DNA of 64,000 nt from Setophaga petechia. Taxonomy: Eukaryota; Chordata; Aves; Passeriformes; Parulidae. The notes under the pieces were generated by a model. That model was not told where the DNA came from, did not search any database, and saw only the letters and a program-made list of their open reading frames with translations. The position numbers and the translations under genes were made by a program. Below, one piece after another: positions 38,841 through 53,964 of this stretch. The stretch spans positions 11,400,501 to 11,464,500 of the forward strand of contig JANCRA010000010.1 of assembly GCA_024362935.1 (NCBI GenBank), given 5' to 3'. Positions within the stretch are counted from its first letter, which is position 1. Each line of letters starts with the position of its first letter.

Positions 38841-41800
38841 CTGGAGGAGAACTCACAGTCAGTATTGCCACAGCATAAAAAGATTAAGGATCATTTTCTC
38901 AAATAGTTTCCATTTAAAATTGTCAACATATGTACAAATGCCCAGAAAGACAAACAAACACAAGTCAAAGTAAGCACTGAATTCCACAGCTCTTTTGAAA
39001 TTAAGACCTTGGGAATTTAAGCTATTATAGGCTATCATTGAGTCATAAGAACAAGGGAAGAATGTGATAGTTCAAGTCTAAGGCTGTTATCATTGCATTA
39101 AAAACATACTAAGAAAATTAAGCTTGTAGCAACACAGGCATGACATCTGCCTCAATTAAAAATTATAATATAAGCAGCCAAGCAAGAATCTAACACAGTC
39201 AAAGAAACACACAGAAACACTGCAGGGAGCTGCACACTCAGAGCAACCCCAACAAGAGCCAACCAGGTACCCCATAAAAATATCCACAAGCCTCAGTCTC
39301 TACCTGCTGGCCACCATTTTTCTTTCCAAGTCCAAAATTTCATAAAAGTGAAAACCATGATCACCACCAGACACAGGTTTATCCCAAATCTAAAGAAATT
39401 ATTGAATCTCTCAATGTTAGGAAAAGGCAATTTAAAACATGCAGTGTATTGCCATTCACTCCCAATTTAGATCCACATAACTTGAACAAGTAATTTAAAA
39501 CAGAAATAGACCTGATTCCTAGATCTCTTCATGGAAAGGATCCCAAATTTTAGGCTGACATTACCTATAATGCTTATGGATTATTTTTATTTTTCAAAGT
39601 ATTGTTGTCATGAACCCTTAATCTTTTGATTGAAGCAACCTGAATTTCATGGATTTAAATTAGTTTTCAAGGAAACTTTTGATGAACATTGCGCCTTCCA
39701 CAAATTACATTCAGAATTTTCTTGTTTCATTTGAGGTAACTGAAATGCTCCGAATACTAAAACAGAAAAGTGCAACAGACTCAAGTGTTGAGAAAGTTTA
39801 AACATAAAGTTAAAAATAATAAAGCTGAAGTACCAGAAAGTCATACTCGAAAAAAAGTACATTTTGCAAGACGATAAAAGTCAGAAATCATGTAAAATTC
39901 CAGTTCTCTAACTTAAGTACTTTTAATATTGGCCTGAAGATCAGAAGAACAAGAAATCAATACAACTGTTCCTTGTTCCTCCACGCTGTCCAGCCTTTCC
40001 CTTGCCTTTTTTTGCTTTTAAGGCTTTTACAATGGCTATGACAACGGTTCCCCTTGTCCCCAGTTCCCATGAACTCAGGAGAGGAAATCATTCCGAGGTT
40101 GAAGTGCATGGGTGAATGAGTGGGTGGGAACTACATGAAAAAAAAATTATGGCTACAAATGACCATTTCAACCTACCAGACCTTTCATCTTGTAAAAATG
40201 AATGTTAAGCCCTTCAGAGCACTAGCTGGATAATTATAGTATTTCCAGTGCTCCTGCAGAATTTTCACCAATCATTTCAAATATCTCTCCCTGACAAACC
40301 AACGATGGGCTTTATATCTTCAAAAGTAGTTTGCATTTTTATTGTTTTGGGAATTGGAGTGACTTAGAGCTTGCTTAAATTTCAACACAAACATCATCAA
40401 GACTGTACAAAAGGCTCAGATTTTACACACCATCCAAGTGCAGACTTAAAGGTCAGAAACCAAGGGAAACAAACAGCATGAAAATAGTTTGAGTGGGACA
40501 AAGCACTTAACAATCAGAACGGACCCATTTTTGTGAATGCATACAGCAGGGCTGTTTTAAACCTAATATACAGATTTTGTATTACACTGTTCTACACAGC
40601 TGACATCCTCAAAAGGAATGAGAATAAATAATAGAAACCAAATCATCAAGTCCAATTCTTTATTAATACTATAAAAGGGACATTCTGGTAACACAACAAT
40701 GCTGCAGCTTGAGCCTTACCAAACATTACTGTGATTTCTAAAGCACAGTGATCCTCATGCTCCAGAACTAAGCCAAAGCCACCAGATCCAAACCTGGCCT
40801 TGAAAAGGGCAGCTGATAAGATGCATTATGTACAGTGTGGTATCTTTCCCTCCAAAAGAACACAAAATCTGCACTGAACTGTAATATGTAGTTTCAGTAA
40901 AAGGGGTCACTTTACCTTGAAACTCCAAACCAACTGCTTCAAATTCATTTGCTATACAGCAAATGCTTGCAATTGCTGTATTTATGAATCTATTAGCAAC
41001 ACTTTAAAAGAGCCATAAAAATCACCAACCCAGTTGCTAGAGGGTAGAGAATGTCTGCCTTGTGGCATTGCCTCATCTTCATAGAAGATGTATAAAAAGA
41101 AATAACTGCACATTCCACAGAAAAACTCCAGGAACACCAGAAGATGCACCATGACACTCCAGACAAAAATACTTCAAGTCAAGGAAAACAGCAGCACACA
41201 CAAGTTCACAAACACTGTCAGCACAACTCTTGTGCCTCCTCCAAAGCCCCAGTGACGGACTGGCCACAGCTCCTGAGAGATGGCACAAGATGGGACAGAA
41301 GGCAGAGCTGGCAGAGCTGGCACAAGGGAAGGGTGGGAAGCTGCTGCCCTTCACAGGATCATGAAGCCAAGGCAAAGACCACGACAGCACTGACAGAAAT
41401 ACCTGAATTGCCTTCTCACTGAGGCATGAGGAGGTTTTGTAATGTTTTGTATGTGTCTACTCATGCATATCAAGACAAGAGTGCTCAGGTTTACAGGACC
41501 CTTGAGTTACAAGGTGAAAAAAAATGATGCTAAAACTTAGTTCCTCAACTTTCCTTTCTGAGCTGTTTAACAAACCATCTTTGACAATTCACCTTCTCAA
41601 TTCCCCATCTTCTCCTACATAGTTTTATATTTTGGTTTATTTTAGAACCCATTTCTTTCATTGTCCATCAGCCATGCATAAAGTTCATTAAATGTCTAAA
41701 GAGAATCATTGAGAGAAGCGTACTAGGATTCACCAATGTCAAATCAGGAAAGTTGGCAAGATGACAAAACTGTAACTCTCTCCCATGCAACACCTCATGC

Positions 41801-44800
41801 AATACATTTTCTCCTCATAACATATAAATGATAATAGCAGACTTAGAACATGCTTAACTTCAAATTTACTACTTAATCTCTAGTAAAGAATTAGCTTACT
41901 ATCATATCAGAGTTCAATCAACAAAAGGAACAATAATTTTCTGCAGCAGAGTAAGATTTAAAAAGGAACAGTGAAGCAAGGATGGACTACATCAGTACAC
42001 TCATGAATACAACCTCACTTGGAAAGATTTTTCAATTGGGATATAAAAATATTGCAGATATACTAGGTGGAGACTCAAAAACAGTAACAAGAGTTGAAGA
42101 AGGTGAAAATCTTACTCACACCTGCACTATCTGATAACAAAATGTCAGCCATGGGGTCTTGTGCCAAATGGAACAGAAGAACTAAAAGAAGTCATAGGAC
42201 AAAAAAAAGCACTCCTCAAAACTCTTCAAAAAAGGAGATAGGATATGGCCCTACAGAGTTAAAAATAATAATAGGGAAGACATTATGCACTATTTGGATA
42301 TTCCTCAAACCTTCAGAACAAGAAAATGGCTTGAAATTACTTTGAACCAAGCAGAGACCCATGCAAAGGACAGGTCTGCATACCAGGAAGCACAGCAATC
42401 AAAAACATTTTATCTGCACTGAAGCAGGTCACATAGAATCAATGAAAAAGTTAAACTAAGATACTCAAACTATTTCTTCTACAGAGAAAACAGGGGTGTA
42501 ACCTTTTATTTACCACTTCATCTATGAAAGACATGTTCAAGAACATTGAAAAGATAAATCCTGACATGTGATTTCTCACTTTGCTTGAAAATGAAAGATC
42601 AATTATTGGAGTACCCTTTGTGTGATGACACACAGCTCAGATGAAGCCTTGCAAAAAGCAAATGAAATAAACAAGTTGTCATCAGAAAACACAAGGGGGT
42701 GGAGAAAGATGGGCATTATACTTTAAAGATAAGCAGCTAAACCAGAGCAAAAATAAAGTAGATAGTCTGAGTGAAGAAAAACAAACAAGAAAGATAAAAC
42801 ATGAACTGAGAGATTCTGGATGACAGCCAGATACAGGAAAAACACAAGACCAGCAGCACAGCATCACAAAGACTGCAAGTGCCAGCTAAACCTGGAGGCA
42901 GCAGCACTCATTTGTATCACAAAAGTGACAGGGAACACAAAACTCAGAAAATAAGAAAAATACCTTCAGAGACAAGATAAAGAAAAGGTCCAGCTACTGC
43001 TTTGAATATACAACCCATGCCAGCTCCTGAATTTTGAAGAGTATCTGATTATATAAAGTCATCAAGGAAGTAATTTATTACTCTTTACTCAGGAGTTGAA
43101 TCACAGATGTCAGAGACTATGACGTGTTCCCAAAGAGCAGAAGGAAGCAACTCAAGCTTCCCTAAAGTGCACTTGCAACATCATTCCTAACTAGCTCTCA
43201 CTCTTGGGTCCTGAAAGAACTCACCAGCTGCTGCCTGAGTACACTGAAAAATAACAGAATGCATTTTAAAAGTATGTATTGATCAACTTTTAGTCTTTTG
43301 GAGAAAATTCACTGCATTCTCTGTATTTGCATTATTTAGTTTAATGTATCTTCAAACCATTGCTGAAATAGGAAACAAAGCCTGTCCAGAGTTCTAGGCA
43401 AGAAGGCTGCAGACCTTCATCCCCTCCATCAAATTCACTCCTCATAAATGTGTTTAGTGTCACACACAATTAGTAAAATCCAGCTCTTATATCAGTTTCA
43501 CATGGGAGTAGCCAAGATATCAGATGCATTTTGGAAAACAGTAAAGCACTGTAATTGCCATGTTTTATTCTGGAGCAGAACATTCCATATTAAATAACAA
43601 ACCTCCTTCAACTTCAACCACAGAGGCTGTTGCAGTTCTGCATGTACAGGAACTCAAACCACCTTCATTTGTGCAGCCTGCTGCATGCTTGTAAATTTTA
43701 TACCCAAACTCCCAGACTGAGCTGTGTCCCTACAGCAAAACATAATATTAACACTAATTTAGAAAAAATTACATTATTAGATCTAGGAAGACAAACAAAC
43801 CAACACCTCAGCCTCATGCATTAATTTATCAGTTCCAAAAATGTGTTACTATTATATTATACATGCACCGAACCCACTTTCAGAACCATCCAGTTACCAT
43901 CTCAAAGCACTAAATTAGCTACCAATTCCTTACTGAAAAGCTCACCCAAAAGGCATTTTCAATAAAGAAGCAGAATCTCAATTGGCTTGTCTTTACCAAA
44001 TAAAGATCAAGAATATGAGAGCATTTTAAGCTGTATTATTTTGGCAAGCATAACTAAAGTATTGCATTATATTCCCAATAATACATCAATATAAAGCTGA
44101 CTTGGCTTCAAAAGGTGAAACCTGGTGAGTGGAGGGAAGAAGAGGGGATCAGGTCCCTGTGTGAACAAAGGGGACGTTTTGCATGTCACACATGGAACAT
44201 AGGCACAGATTCTGAGTGGTGCCTTCTTTAAGCTACTGTGTCCTGTCCTGTTTGTGGTAATCTTTTTAGCTGACTTTGCACAAACAGTACAACTCTTGTT
44301 CACAGGCAGCAAAAGGAAGCAGAAAATGGAATTTGAAATGTAAAAATAAAATAATTGTGGGCCATGGGCTATAATTTGATTTCATGCTTTACAAGGAAAT
44401 GAAAGAGGACTTCCTTAAACATACTTTTTTTTTTTTAAAATATGCTTTTTACCATGTTAGGATTTCCTCTAGTGTAGAAGAGAAAATAGGATTGTAGAAA
44501 ATGTACCGTTCTCAAGTATCATTGCTACTCAAGGGCAAAGCTCTGTTTTAATGTGCACTTCCCATTCTGGGGAAGAGGAAATTCTTCAATTAATAAACCG
44601 GGTGGACTGAGGCGAGTTTTTAAGGTTTAATCAATTTCATCTGCACACAGGATAAAAAGACCAACTATTCTACCATTTTTACCTCCGCTATTCCACTTTC
44701 AAAAAAAAAAAAGAAAAAAATTAAATCAATGTTTTATTTTAAATTCTTTGAGGTTAGTATCTCCTGTCTCAGGAAATATTGTCTATATCATGCAGAGAGT

Positions 44801-46174
44801 ATCCAACTTCCCCTTTCACAGCCCCCTCCCCCCACTTTTTTTTGTGTTAAGAAACTTGATTCAGAAACAACTGAATTATTCCCTGTTTTCATATACAGTT
44901 GCACCCTGGGAGATGTTACAAGTCACACAGGATTTTGCTAGTTACCTTAGGGGAGGCACTGTGATGAATAAGGAAGATGTTTTACAGGATATAGGATCCC
45001 CCAAAATTCAAACAGAAATAGGAGGTGTGATGCAGGGAGAGGCATGCACTCAACTGGGGGACATGAATTACACATGAAGAAACCTTCTGTAAAGCAATGC
45101 AAAGGAAACACTTTGAAAAGAAAAGAAGCTCATGGAGCTCAAGCATCCCACCATCACTTCCAAAGCAGCTCAGAGCACAAACAGGGAGCTGTGCAGCTTC
45201 AAACTCCAGGGCATTTGTAACATCAGATAGAAAGCATCACCCACAACATTTCTGAATGCACAGTAAAGCTTAAAATTAGAAGTATTAGGTCATTGCATGA
45301 ATTCTCTTCAGATGAAAACCAGCCACTCTGGTTGGCCTGTAACTGAGAGCTGGAAAGGGAAAGCAGTGTGGCCATAAGGGCATACATAATTGGAAGAAGT
45401 CCATTTCTTGTATGCCAAATAACAGATCTATTACAGCTATTTATTTGTAAATGTGAGTCCAACTCATCTACAAGCAGTAGGTGATAACTTCTTGCAAGAA
45501 ATAAAAAGGTTCTTTTGCAAAAGATGTCACACAAAAATCTCCTTGAATATACTTCACACTTCATCTGGAGAAGAAAGAGTGTGCCATATTGTTCTGAAGA
45601 GGATAAAGGATAATGCCTCTACCATCTCCTTTGTCAAGTCATCCAAGGATCTGACTTGTTGGAGTAAGTTCAAACTACATGTCAGAAACAAGTCTGTGTT
45701 CTTCAAAGGGAGGAAATGCCTGTAATGATTAGAGTATGTCAATAAGCTTGATCAGCCATGCTGAAGTAGCACAAACAAAGCTGATAAAGCCTCTATGAAG
45801 GTCATGCTAAGAAAGACTGAGGAGGATCTTCCAATAATTTTTACATGCTGGTCTAGCCATTGCACTATTGTACACAGGATTAAGCTTACATGAAATGGAT
45901 GAGTTGTTGAGAAAAAATCATGAACCCTAAAATGAAAACACTCTCAAAAAACAAAGAACAACACAGGAAGAAAGGTTATCAAGGGATCCTTTGTAAGGAT
46001 TTACAGAATGTAAAGGAGTCCCATGTTGTCTTCACCCTCTTCAGAGGAAAACCAAGCCTGAGAGATGTCTGAATACTTTGGTAGCTTCCACCACTTATGG
46101 AAGAGAGACTATTCTTAAACACGGCAAATATAGGATGCCCTAATTGCAATCTAAATTCACAGGTTAAACACACA

Positions 46175-46274
46175 TTAAAATTACACATAGTATTGTAAAA
46201 AAATATGTGTAATTAAAATTACACATAGTATTGTAAAAAATATATGTAAAAAAATAGTATTGTAAAAAAAATTA
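46175..46274. repeat. 38-bp tandem repeat, two near-complete copies plus a fragment, each with a hairpin
   Basis: Copy 1 is 46175-46212 and copy 2 starts at 46213 with the same TTAAAATTACACATAGTATT beginning. A third, shortened part (TAGTATTGTAAAAAAAATTA) lies near 46255-46272. Copy 1 contains the perfect inverted repeat TTACACATA / TATGTGTAA (46181-46189 and 46204-46212) around a 14-base loop. It looks like a young local expansion by slippage. Confidence 0.85.
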
Positions 46275-49200
46275 CAGAGAAACCTTCCTCCAAAGACTTC
46301 CAAAGAGAAATTCACTACTAAAGAGAGATAGCTATGAACCTTTTTAATTTAGGTAACAAATTAATTTGCCATACTTGTCCTCCCCTCAGTACACCTCACC
46401 TCCTCCCAGCCTGAGCATAAGCTAGAGCAGCAGAATAATGGCCACTGCTAAGAACACAGCCTTCCACAGCCAAGGAAAGGCCACAACTAATATCCTTCAC
46501 TTCCATTGTAAAGACAAAACATGCAAGGGAAAAAGGCAATTTTGCCCACATGGTTTCAAGCCAGGGCAATCACACACTTTTTGTCATTGTGCTGGTCTAC
46601 ATCTCTGCCTGTGCATAGGAATGACCTAGAAGCAGCTGTCAGTGAAAAGGCTCTGGCACCTGGTCATGGAGGCTGCAGCTCCATGAGCTGGGAAGTTCCT
46701 GCTCCCAGGTACCTTTCCCCAGCACTGTGTTTATTGAGGCCTCCCACAGCTTATGGAGGGAATGATGAAAGGCAAAGTTGCTGCTCAGACCAGTCAGCTC
46801 AACCCAGCACACCAGAGAGCTCTCCCTGAGCCCGGCAAGGTGACCCAGCTCCTGCAGCACTCCAGGGAGAGCCAGAGCTGCCACAAGCAGGACCAGCCAC
46901 GAGCTGCAAAGGTAACAAGGGAAGGAGCAAAGCAAATCTCCTGATTCTGCAGACAAGATGCTGCTGCAGGCCAAGGGGCTCACTGAACAGCAGCCTGAGA
47001 AACTACAGAGAAACCTAAAGCTGAATAAAGAGTCCACAAATTGTTAGGAAGAATTGAAAGAAACTAAAGTATTTGTGTATATGCACAAAACTAGTGCAAT
47101 AACTTCAGAAAATGGAGAAAAGATACAGTCATTATATGCTGTTCAATGCAAAATTGTTTTAAGTTTAGAAGCAGCAAAGAAAGGTAAAGAATTAGACTTT
47201 GCCTATATGCAATATAATTTTGAAATAAAATACTGCATTTTGATCTGGTCACTTTCTGGAAAAGGAATCTTAAAGTAGCTTCAGGAAGGAAACAAGACAA
47301 ATGCGCTTAGGTCGTTCACAAAGACAAATCCATGTTAACAGCAGACAGTGACAAAAGCAAATGAAGTAGAGTGAAAGAATGGAAATAAAACACCTCTAAT
47401 AAAAGAGCACAATCAATTATATAATTTTAAGCAGAACAATAATTCAAATTCAAATACTAAATATCATTTGTCTTTAGACAAATAAAAATACAGCTTTGAT
47501 ATTTACACCATTAAGATTTTAAAGCTACATCCAGCTAGATGAAGATTCATTTTTTTAATACAACGTATGATTTTATCCCGTGTAAGAGGCATTAAGAGGA
47601 AACTTAAAGAAAGTGATACTTTATTCCATCACTGACTTTCTTGTTTGTCCCTCAAAAACAATCATTTCTACTATTTCCAAAGAAAATGTAGCAAACCAGA
47701 TGAGTGACTACTATGGTCTGGCATTTAAATTCCTGTTCTTTAAATAAATATTTGTCAAAAACCAGAAAATCACCCCAAATGGAAATCCTATAGACAATGA
47801 GGGGAGAGCAAAGCAAACAATCCTTGCCTTGTAACACGAAATGCCATGTAATACATAGCATGTGTAAAAATGGAGGTAAAGAACCATAGGAGAGAAGACG
47901 TCATCCTTCTTCCATATGTACAAAAATCCTGTTCTGTAATATTACCTATTACTAGATCTGAATTTCTATATTGACAGGGCACAAACTGGACAGAGTCCAA
48001 AACAGACCTCTACTTATTTTAATGCTGAAAACATAAACTATGGTACATTTGAAAAAAGCCTACATATCTTGGAAGAGCAACACTCATTCTGAGTGGACAC
48101 AGATGACTGCTACAAAAAAAGGTAGCATTTGCTGAATTACTCAACACCGTGGTATTTCAGCTGCATTAATTTCTTTCTTGGCTTGAAGTCAAAAGTGCAT
48201 AAATTGTGAATTAGTTAGCAAACATTAACTTTTTAAAGTGTCATTCATACATATGTATATGCAAATACAGACACCAGTAAAAGCTGAGAATTTAAATATT
48301 TAGGATACTGTACAAAACTACAGTTTTAGCATTTTAGACTGAATGTCATTATACGGCTCATCAGACATGGAGTACAATCTGTGGCATATAGTAAGAAAAA
48401 CTATTATTTCATAGAATTGAAAGCAAAAGAAAGCACAGAAGAAACCAATGGGGTTATTACTATCCAAGTAACAAACCTGGTTTGTCCAGGGGTGTTTGGT
48501 GGGATTTTGTTTGTCTGGTTTTTGCACTACCTGCCTATATTACACCTAGCAGAAAAACAGTTCAGTTTCATATTTTGGAATTCAGGCTATAAAACATTTC
48601 AAGCTATTTCAATATTTCCGAGTTCCCAAATGTCATACAAATATGGCACCTGTAATTCCACCAATTCATATCAAACCCAAACTTAAGAGATTGGGAATGA
48701 AGTGCCCTGTTCCTTATGCCTGAAGTTGTTTAATTCATAAAATAAGGTTTCTCAAACAATGTGACAGAAAGTTGTGTAAGAAATCAACACTTTAGGTTCA
48801 TGCTTTAGGAAAAAAGGTGCAAAGTAAGAAAAATGGAAAATGGATATTTGTAAAACCCTGCTTTGACCTCCTCAGATGATATTGTGTGCTCAGGGTTCTA
48901 GTAAGCTTTCCTAGTGCCTAATGAGTGATTAGTTCAAGTTTCAGACTTGTTATTCAGAGGCATCTTGTTTTGGTATCAAGGCCACGTGTGTCTAAGCACA
49001 GCTCTGAAGAGTTACATGCAAGGTAACATTACACTTGGGCCTTATGTAGTGACCATAAATGGTCCCTGATGGTCCATAAAGTCTTTACTGTAAACACTGA
49101 AAAGCAAACAGGTCAGAGGACCAAGAAGAAAAAAAATTATCCTTTTTATAGTCTTGACCCATATCAGCTTTACATTTGCTCTCTACAAGATCTCCTGCCA

Positions 49201-51464
49201 AGTTTCAAGAAAAAAAAAGGTAACTATATTTGCATGTGATAATGTTAAATATGTTGCAAAAAATATAACTACAAGTACGACCATTCTGTCTTTTGCATCT
49301 TTCAAAGATTACAGAAGAGACCATCTTTGAAGCTATTTCCAAGTCTTGAAAGAGAAAATAGTAGCTTAGCAGTATAAAGGAATCGAACATCTGGAAGAAC
49401 TGCAAAGGCGCTGTAGAAAGAAAGAAGCTGCACCAATGAGGACATGAGTCCATCTCCACTTCTGACTTCCACACATCTGGAGTCCTCTGCTCATCTCTAA
49501 TGACTCAGTTCACACCACACAGAAACAGACTATTCCCATCTTCAATAATGTTGCACCTGAGGTTTCTCCACTAACTGGCATGTGGGGACAAATACTGAGT
49601 GAAAGCCTCAGTGGTACCTACAACCATGGAAATTCCTGCTGCCTCCCTGATGCTACAGGATGCTCAGGCCAGAGCTGACAGCAGCCTATCCCAGTATGCC
49701 TTCCACTATGAATCATAAGTCATGCAACACCAGTTTTATCCTGGAAAGAGAAAAGCAGTACAAAAATTACTGGAATAACTTGATCTATCTTCCAAGACTA
49801 TGCCAGGCAGAGAAGCCCATAAACAGCCACCAGTGCACACATTTTCCCCCAAGCAGTGAGGTCTTTCAGTAAGTGAACTCCTGTGCTAGCTTTTCAGACA
49901 ATTTAACACTTTGATTTCCAAGAACAGACCAACTGAAATGTTTCCCAACCAATGTGTTCATATTTCTGCCAATATTTTAATCTACTATTGCATACAAGCC
50001 CAGTACTGGACTCAGAGTGGGGGCAAAACCAGACTCATGAAAAGCACTTATGAATTTCTATAAATTCTGGTCTCTATCAGTACTACTTCACACTCAGCTC
50101 TCCAACTTTTCAAGTTAGCCTCATTTGTACAAGATGGTATCTTTCCATTAGCATATCTAGGATTCAATCCCGCCCATGCCCACATGTTTTAACACAAAGA
50201 GAACCAGCACATGTCAGAAATCCTTACACAAGCAACTCACAACTTTAGTACTTGATTATCTCAGGATGAAAAGAATGTGCTATGCTTACTGACCAACTAG
50301 TTGGTTTTTTCCTTCCCAGAGGACAGGGGGACTGTTACTACAGTGCATCTATTGCCTCCCTCGGGGTGCTTTGGAGAATTACTGAATTATAAACATCTTG
50401 GAACATGTTAGAATTTCTTTAAGCATATTTTTATCAGTTTAATATTAGATGACAAGGAGACTTTTTTTGCTATCTTTTGTGTTAACTTCTTCAAGTCCTG
50501 CCTAGCCAAAGGATATCTCACTGTAAATTCTTACTCACTCTTCTGCCGTATCTTTGAAAGATCAGTCTAAAGAAAAGTTCCATGCAGCAGTCACTGGAGA
50601 TAAGGACCATCACACAGGTAGACAGACCTGAATATACATTTAGATATGCAACTCCAAACTTCCAAAACCTATAAACAGCAGTTTGCATGCAGTTGAAAAC
50701 AGGTACAGATATGAAAGTTGTACCTGAGAGATACTGCTGAACCACCTTGAAATTCTTGACTCCAATTAACTTTTCTCTACTGAAATTCAATGTTTTAGGC
50801 CAACTACTCTGAAAAATCATAGAATGCACTGGAGTCCCCAAGAAACACACCAATTATCACCTTGATCACAGAGATTTGCTACAGGATTCTCTTCTTTCCA
50901 CCCCTCTGTCAATTCAAGGACACTAATCTTACAGTGCACCTGCAGCTTTAGATAGCTCAACCACCACCAGTAAGAAATTGATTTAAAACCTTGTAGAGAG
51001 AAAGAGTATATTTCTACAAGACTATCAAAAATAAATTTTCTTAAACAATTCTGTCACCAAGTCCAAAAGTAAAACTCAAACTCATCAGATTCTAAATCAT
51101 TCTTCTACCAAAAAAATCCCATGTTCCATACAAAGCTGAAGAAAAAAAAGCATGTGATTCTGCTCTTAAGTCATTACAAGCCCTAAGCTACCTTGTCTTT
51201 GAAATAAAGTAAGCAAAAGTCTTGCACCCTGCATTAAGGAGCTTCTTTTGTATTAAAATCCAGTCCTATTATGTTTTTACAATACTGCATGTAACACACT
51301 GTCCTAACAAAAGAGTTATGGTAGAGTATGGGAAGATATTCCTGCACAGCTCTCAGATGTGCTTCATCTGAGAATGTGAAACAAGATTATTTTTTTAAAT
51401 TAACAGTTTACATTTTTCTTTTTTTTTTCCTTCTCCCCTGTCCTCAAAAAAAAAAAATTAAAGA

Positions 51465-51830
51465 TTGCTAGGGGCGATGAAAAATGCATTCTTTAATTTT
51501 CTGTTCACCCTCCACAATACTGAAATAACATCAGTCAGGGTTATAAACATCTGTAATTGCCAGGGGAATGTACAATACATTCAGAAACTCCAGGCCCACA
51601 TATCCTGTAGCTCTGCACTTCACAAACAAAAGGTTGGGGAAAGAAAGAGGGGGTGGGGTATAGGGAATAAAGGCTTAAAGATTAAAGTCACAGGCAGAGA
51701 CAGACGGCTCCGTTTTTTAATAACTGAAAACACTAGTTGTGCCTGAATGTGCTCATTGTTTTATGGCAGGGGGGAGAGTCTCTGCATGCTGGACTGGCTG
51801 GCGACAGAACTGCCTTTGCATCAAAAATAA
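51465..51830. promoter_or_regulatory. Candidate conserved noncoding element in EEFSEC intron 1
   Basis: A 366-bp unique stretch lying between an A run (before 51460) and an A run (after 51838). It has balanced composition, retained CpGs (GGGGCGATG, GACGGCTCCG, GGCGACAG) and no low-complexity sequence in its core. It resembles slowly evolving noncoding DNA. An embedded plus-strand open frame of 93 codons has no recognisable domain. Confidence 0.25.
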
Positions 51831-53964
51831 GATTTGCAAAAAAAAAAAAAAAAAAGTCACCAAACCCACACCCTCATTTCCCCTCTTGCAATGGTTAATG
51901 ATGCTTTTAGGTAGCAGTCAACAAATTATCCTACCTTACCTTTATTAAATTGGGGATAACTTCATGGCTGGAGTATTACCTGATGGAAACAGTGTAAGAC
52001 AGGGCTGCAGAGATGGCTGAAGGTTTGATGCTGTGAAGGAACACAGAACTACGAACAATAAGAGTCACAAACAGGCACGGCTAGGGAACAACAAGCTTAT
52101 AAATCAATTTCTTATAGGTTCTCCACACAATAAAAGCAGTGCTGCAAGGCTGAATTATGGTATAAGCAGATTTTTATATGGTTTCAAGAAGTTTAGCTGT
52201 CATGAGGAAGCTCTTAAGCCCTTAGTTTTTAAAAGCATCAGCTATACTTTCAGTGAATGAGAAGTTTCACTAGTTGGTTTCACTTCAGTCAGTAAAAAAT
52301 ACTATTACCTTAAAATATTGCACTAGAGCATAAAAAAATTGAAGGTGTTTCTTTTACACTTTAAAGTAATTTTTCTCTCAAAAAACTTAGGAGTAAAAGC
52401 ACTTGCACACTACATGGCTACTCAATATCCATAATTCCAAATGTGTATTATTTTTAAATTCCATAATATTAATTTTTCTATTCCAAATAATCTAATACTT
52501 CTCATGATCAATTTCGGTGGAAAAATTTTTGCAAGTTAGGTCCCACCAGGGCCCAGGAACCCATCTTAAGGTCAATGCAATGAGGTCAGTTCCACTGCTG
52601 GGTGCCAATGGACTACAGGTAAGCAAGTAGCCTCAACAAAATATGCAAATAAAAAATATTAAATAATTCTTTCACTTTTATTCTAATCTAGCCTCAGGTA
52701 TTACCATAAGAGAGCTTTTTGTTTTACTGTATCTTTTTTTTTTTACCTGCCAACTTGGTTTAAATATAGACAGAAAGTAGATAATTCAGTAAGACAACAG
52801 GCTCTTTCATCTAAAACCATGAAACTCCCAGTCATAACTTCTTGGGGAAACCTAAAATAAGGAGCAGGGAGCCACACAACAGGAGTCAATGAAAAGTAGT
52901 CTCCTGCCCCAAGCAAGCATGCTGTGCCGGGAGGAATTGGTGGCCACAATACTCAGCTCCTCAGCCAAAAGTGTCAGACCTGGAATGCTCCAGCTATCAT
53001 CCCCTCTTTGTTGATGCAACACTTTTGCATCATCAGCCACTGGACATCTTGTTGAGATTAAAAATATTGTGGAGAGTTACTGTCTGTTCAGCAAAGAAAA
53101 AAAAGACAAGAACCCATGTCAGAGAGGGAGGGGAAAGGAAAAGCCGAAACATGAGCTCATAAGCCTGATGTGGAGAATAAAGACAGGCTTTGTTTTACCT
53201 CATTCATACCAAGTACAAACAAGAGACTCATCACTGTTTTGAGTTTGAACTGCAAAATTTGTTTTGTAGGCAGCACTGCCCATTTTTTTCCTCACGTAAC
53301 TCAACTACTCATCTTTCTCAAAAGTAGCTCTGGTGATGCACCAATCACGTATTTAAGCCTAGATGAAACCTGTCTAGTACCAGACTCTCATTCTGCCCAC
53401 ACTACCATTTTGACACTTCAGAAGCACCTACAAAGGCATTCTTACATAGTAAAGACCAGCCTTGGTTATATCATTGATGTTGCCCTGACGTCCTCATACA
53501 GCCAAACAAAGTAACTAAAATTAAAATATAGGAATATTTAAAAGAAAATAAAAATCCTTCAGAAGACACACTGACTATCTAATCACACTAAGAGTTAGGC
53601 AACATTTATTAAACTGGAGATACCTCTTTGGGCAAGAAGCATTAATTTTTTTTAAACTTTCAAATGCAGAATTCAGTTCAAAAATACAACACAATTTTTA
53701 AAAGGTACAGTCTTTGGAAGATTGGAGGCAAAAAAAAAACCCACTAGAAAAAAAGTCTGTCCTCTGACAGAAACACAACCCACCAGCGCTGTCCCTAAAA
53801 GAGCTCAAGGGCAATACCAAAAGGCAGCAGGGAAAGCAGAGTCTGGATTCTACTTTCGTGCTCCTAGGAAAAGGCGAGGAGGGTGGTAATTTACCGTGTA
53901 CAACCAAATTGGACATGAAAGTTTCAAAGCAGCCAATTAAAGCTAACATTATGGAATGGAACTG

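Noticed and set aside
42430..42460. CATAGAATCAATGA, another CR1-like word.
   Set aside because: Too short and unsupported by flanking similarity.
46639..47037. A 132-codon minus-strand open frame in a GC-richer patch, on the same strand as EEFSEC, considered as exon 1.
   Set aside because: It lacks the P-loop GHIDSGKT and DCPGH motifs that exon 1 must encode, and no suitable phase-1 donor was evident.
50815..50850. AATCATAGAATG, reminiscent of the 3' end repeats of CR1 retrotransposons.
   Set aside because: The neighbouring sequence does not continue as CR1 and no repeat of the ATTCTATG type follows.
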